Of a DNA stretch of 6,992 bases, positions 6,302-6,992 are shown piece by piece. This DNA is from Desulfobacteraceae bacterium. Its GTDB lineage: Bacteria > Desulfobacterota > Desulfobacteria > Desulfobacterales > Desulfosalsimonadaceae. The stretch spans positions 1 to 6,992 of the forward strand of contig SLPT01000348.1 of assembly GCA_007131845.1 (NCBI GenBank), written 5' to 3'. The translations under genes and the position numbers were made by a program. The notes under the pieces are model-generated. The model made no database searches. It worked only from the letters and a program-made list of their open reading frames with translations, and had not been told where the DNA came from. Every line of letters begins with the position of its first letter. Position 1 is the stretch's first letter.

Positions 6302-6369
6302 ACGGGCAAAGACCGGAAAGCGGGAATCGTTATCCACGCTCAGTTTAGCTAACAGGAAGTACTTTGAAC
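6302..6369 (+). other. 68-base gap between gspM and gspN
   Basis: This is the longest clear gap in the operon apart from the gspG-gspH spacer. It contains the gspN ribosome binding site AGGAAG at 6354-6359. I see no terminator-like hairpin followed by a T run, so gspN is probably transcribed with the rest. Confidence 0.5.
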
Positions 6370-6992
6370 ATGAGCAGATTCAAAAAATATCTTGTATACA
6401 GCCTCTGTATTTTTGGCGCAACGCTCCTATTCCTCTATATCCTGTTTCCGTCGGATACGGTGAAAGACTATATCGAATACCGGGCCGGATCCGTTGCGCC
6501 CGGCATCACCTGCTACATGGAAGACCTGTCGCCGGGCATCCCGCCGGGTCTTTTGCTGTCCAATATATACATCCTGTCGGAGGACGAATCCCTCATACGC
6601 TTTGATACCATCCGCCTTTCTCCTGCATGGCGTGCATTTTTATCCATGGAATCGGGCATCCGGATGACCGGGAGTGCAGCGAATGGGGATATCGACGGCA
6701 CCGTGAGAGTCCGGCGGGGCGGGGATAATCGGATGATGATCGGAGATATTCGCGCCTCATCGATTGACCTGCAGGATCTGTACGCTCTTGAATTGTTTTT
6801 CCCGGCCGCGTTTTCAGGTACACTGAGCGCAACGGCCCGGTATGAAACCACAGTCCAGAATATCGACCGGTTCGAGGGCAGCGGCCATGCAACGGTTTCC
6901 ATCAGCGGGTTTCGGATGGATCCGGATGAATCCATACTCGGTCTTTTGGATCGTCTCGAGTTCTCCACCATGGAAGCCGAGATGACCGTCGA
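6370..6992 (+). CDS. gspN: Type II secretion accessory protein GspN (partial, N-terminal 207 residues)
   Basis: The frame opens at ATG 6370, ten bases after AGGAAG at 6354-6359, and runs off the right edge after 207 codons. A basic start (MSRFKKY) leads into one transmembrane segment at about 8-27, so the rest should be periplasmic. ITCYMEDLSPGIPPGLLLSNI (46-66) resembles the opening of the GspN/AsmA-like fold, in which a Pro-Gly-Leu motif precedes strands describing a layered beta structure; beta-rich stretches continue (about 97-135 and 147-181). The family is the larger T2SS GspN of Deltaproteobacteria and Leptospira, whose members are near 300 residues, so about a third is probably missing. 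GspN is not essential in many systems and its exact role is unsettled. Position right after gspM supports the call. Confidence 0.8.
   Translation, partial: MSRFKKYLVYSLCIFGATLLFLYILFPSDTVKDYIEYRAGSVAPGITCYMEDLSPGIPPGLLLSNIYILSEDESLIRFDTIRLSPAWRAFLSMESGIRMTGSAANGDIDGTVRVRRGGDNRMMIGDIRASSIDLQDLYALELFFPAAFSGTLSATARYETTVQNIDRFEGSGHATVSISGFRMDPDESILGLLDRLEFSTMEAEMTV

Noticed and set aside
1..6992. CRISPR array, tRNA, rRNA, insertion sequence or phage genes
   Set aside because: No regularly spaced repeats, transposase motifs, terminal inverted repeats or RNA gene signatures were seen; the window is filled by the hydrolase and gsp genes.

Overview
The window carries most of a type II secretion system (T2SS, general secretory pathway) pseudopilus and inner-membrane platform operon on the plus strand. 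In order the genes are gspG, gspH, gspI, gspJ, gspK, gspL, gspM and the start of gspN. A divergent, partial alpha/beta-hydrolase gene lies to the left on the minus strand. The organism is probably a deltaproteobacterium (Desulfobacterota, perhaps a Desulfobacterales-like sulfate reducer). The reasons are the G-H-I-J-K-L-M-N order headed by gspG, a GspN of the large type known from Deltaproteobacteria and Leptospira, and moderately GC-rich genes beside an AT-rich control region. This assignment is inference: there is no rRNA or other marker here.

Layout. Positions 1-542 (minus) hold the N-terminal 180 residues of a Bem46/ABHD-like alpha/beta hydrolase that runs off the left edge. Positions 543-814 are an AT-rich divergent intergenic region with inverted repeats and only weak promoter candidates. 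From 815 the operon runs with almost no gaps: gspG (815-1267), gspH (about 1394-2011, open frame back to 1268), gspI (1986-2420), gspJ (2398-3198), gspK (probable TTG start at 3176, to 4270), gspL (GTG start, 4228-5748), gspM (GTG start, 5771-6301) and gspN (6370 to the right edge). Four successive junctions overlap by about 23-43 bases, which suggests translational coupling and balanced production of the minor pseudopilins.

How the genes work together. GspG is the major pseudopilin that builds the periplasmic pseudopilus. GspH, I, J and K are minor pseudopilins, with I-J-K forming the tip complex. All five carry type III prepilin leaders and need a prepilin peptidase (GspO/PilD) that is not in this window. 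GspL and GspM are bitopic inner-membrane platform proteins linking the cytoplasmic ATPase GspE to the pseudopilus. GspN is an accessory membrane-anchored periplasmic protein. GspC, D, E, F and O are absent; they may lie beyond the right edge or elsewhere.

I found no wholly new system. The points most worth a second look are the atypical residues in the GspG calcium loop, the Ala at -1 of the GspH cleavage site with an unusually long open leader, the TTG start and overlap chain around gspK, a Pro-Gly-Asp-Arg repeat in GspJ, an acidic insert in GspH, and the inverted repeats upstream of gspG.
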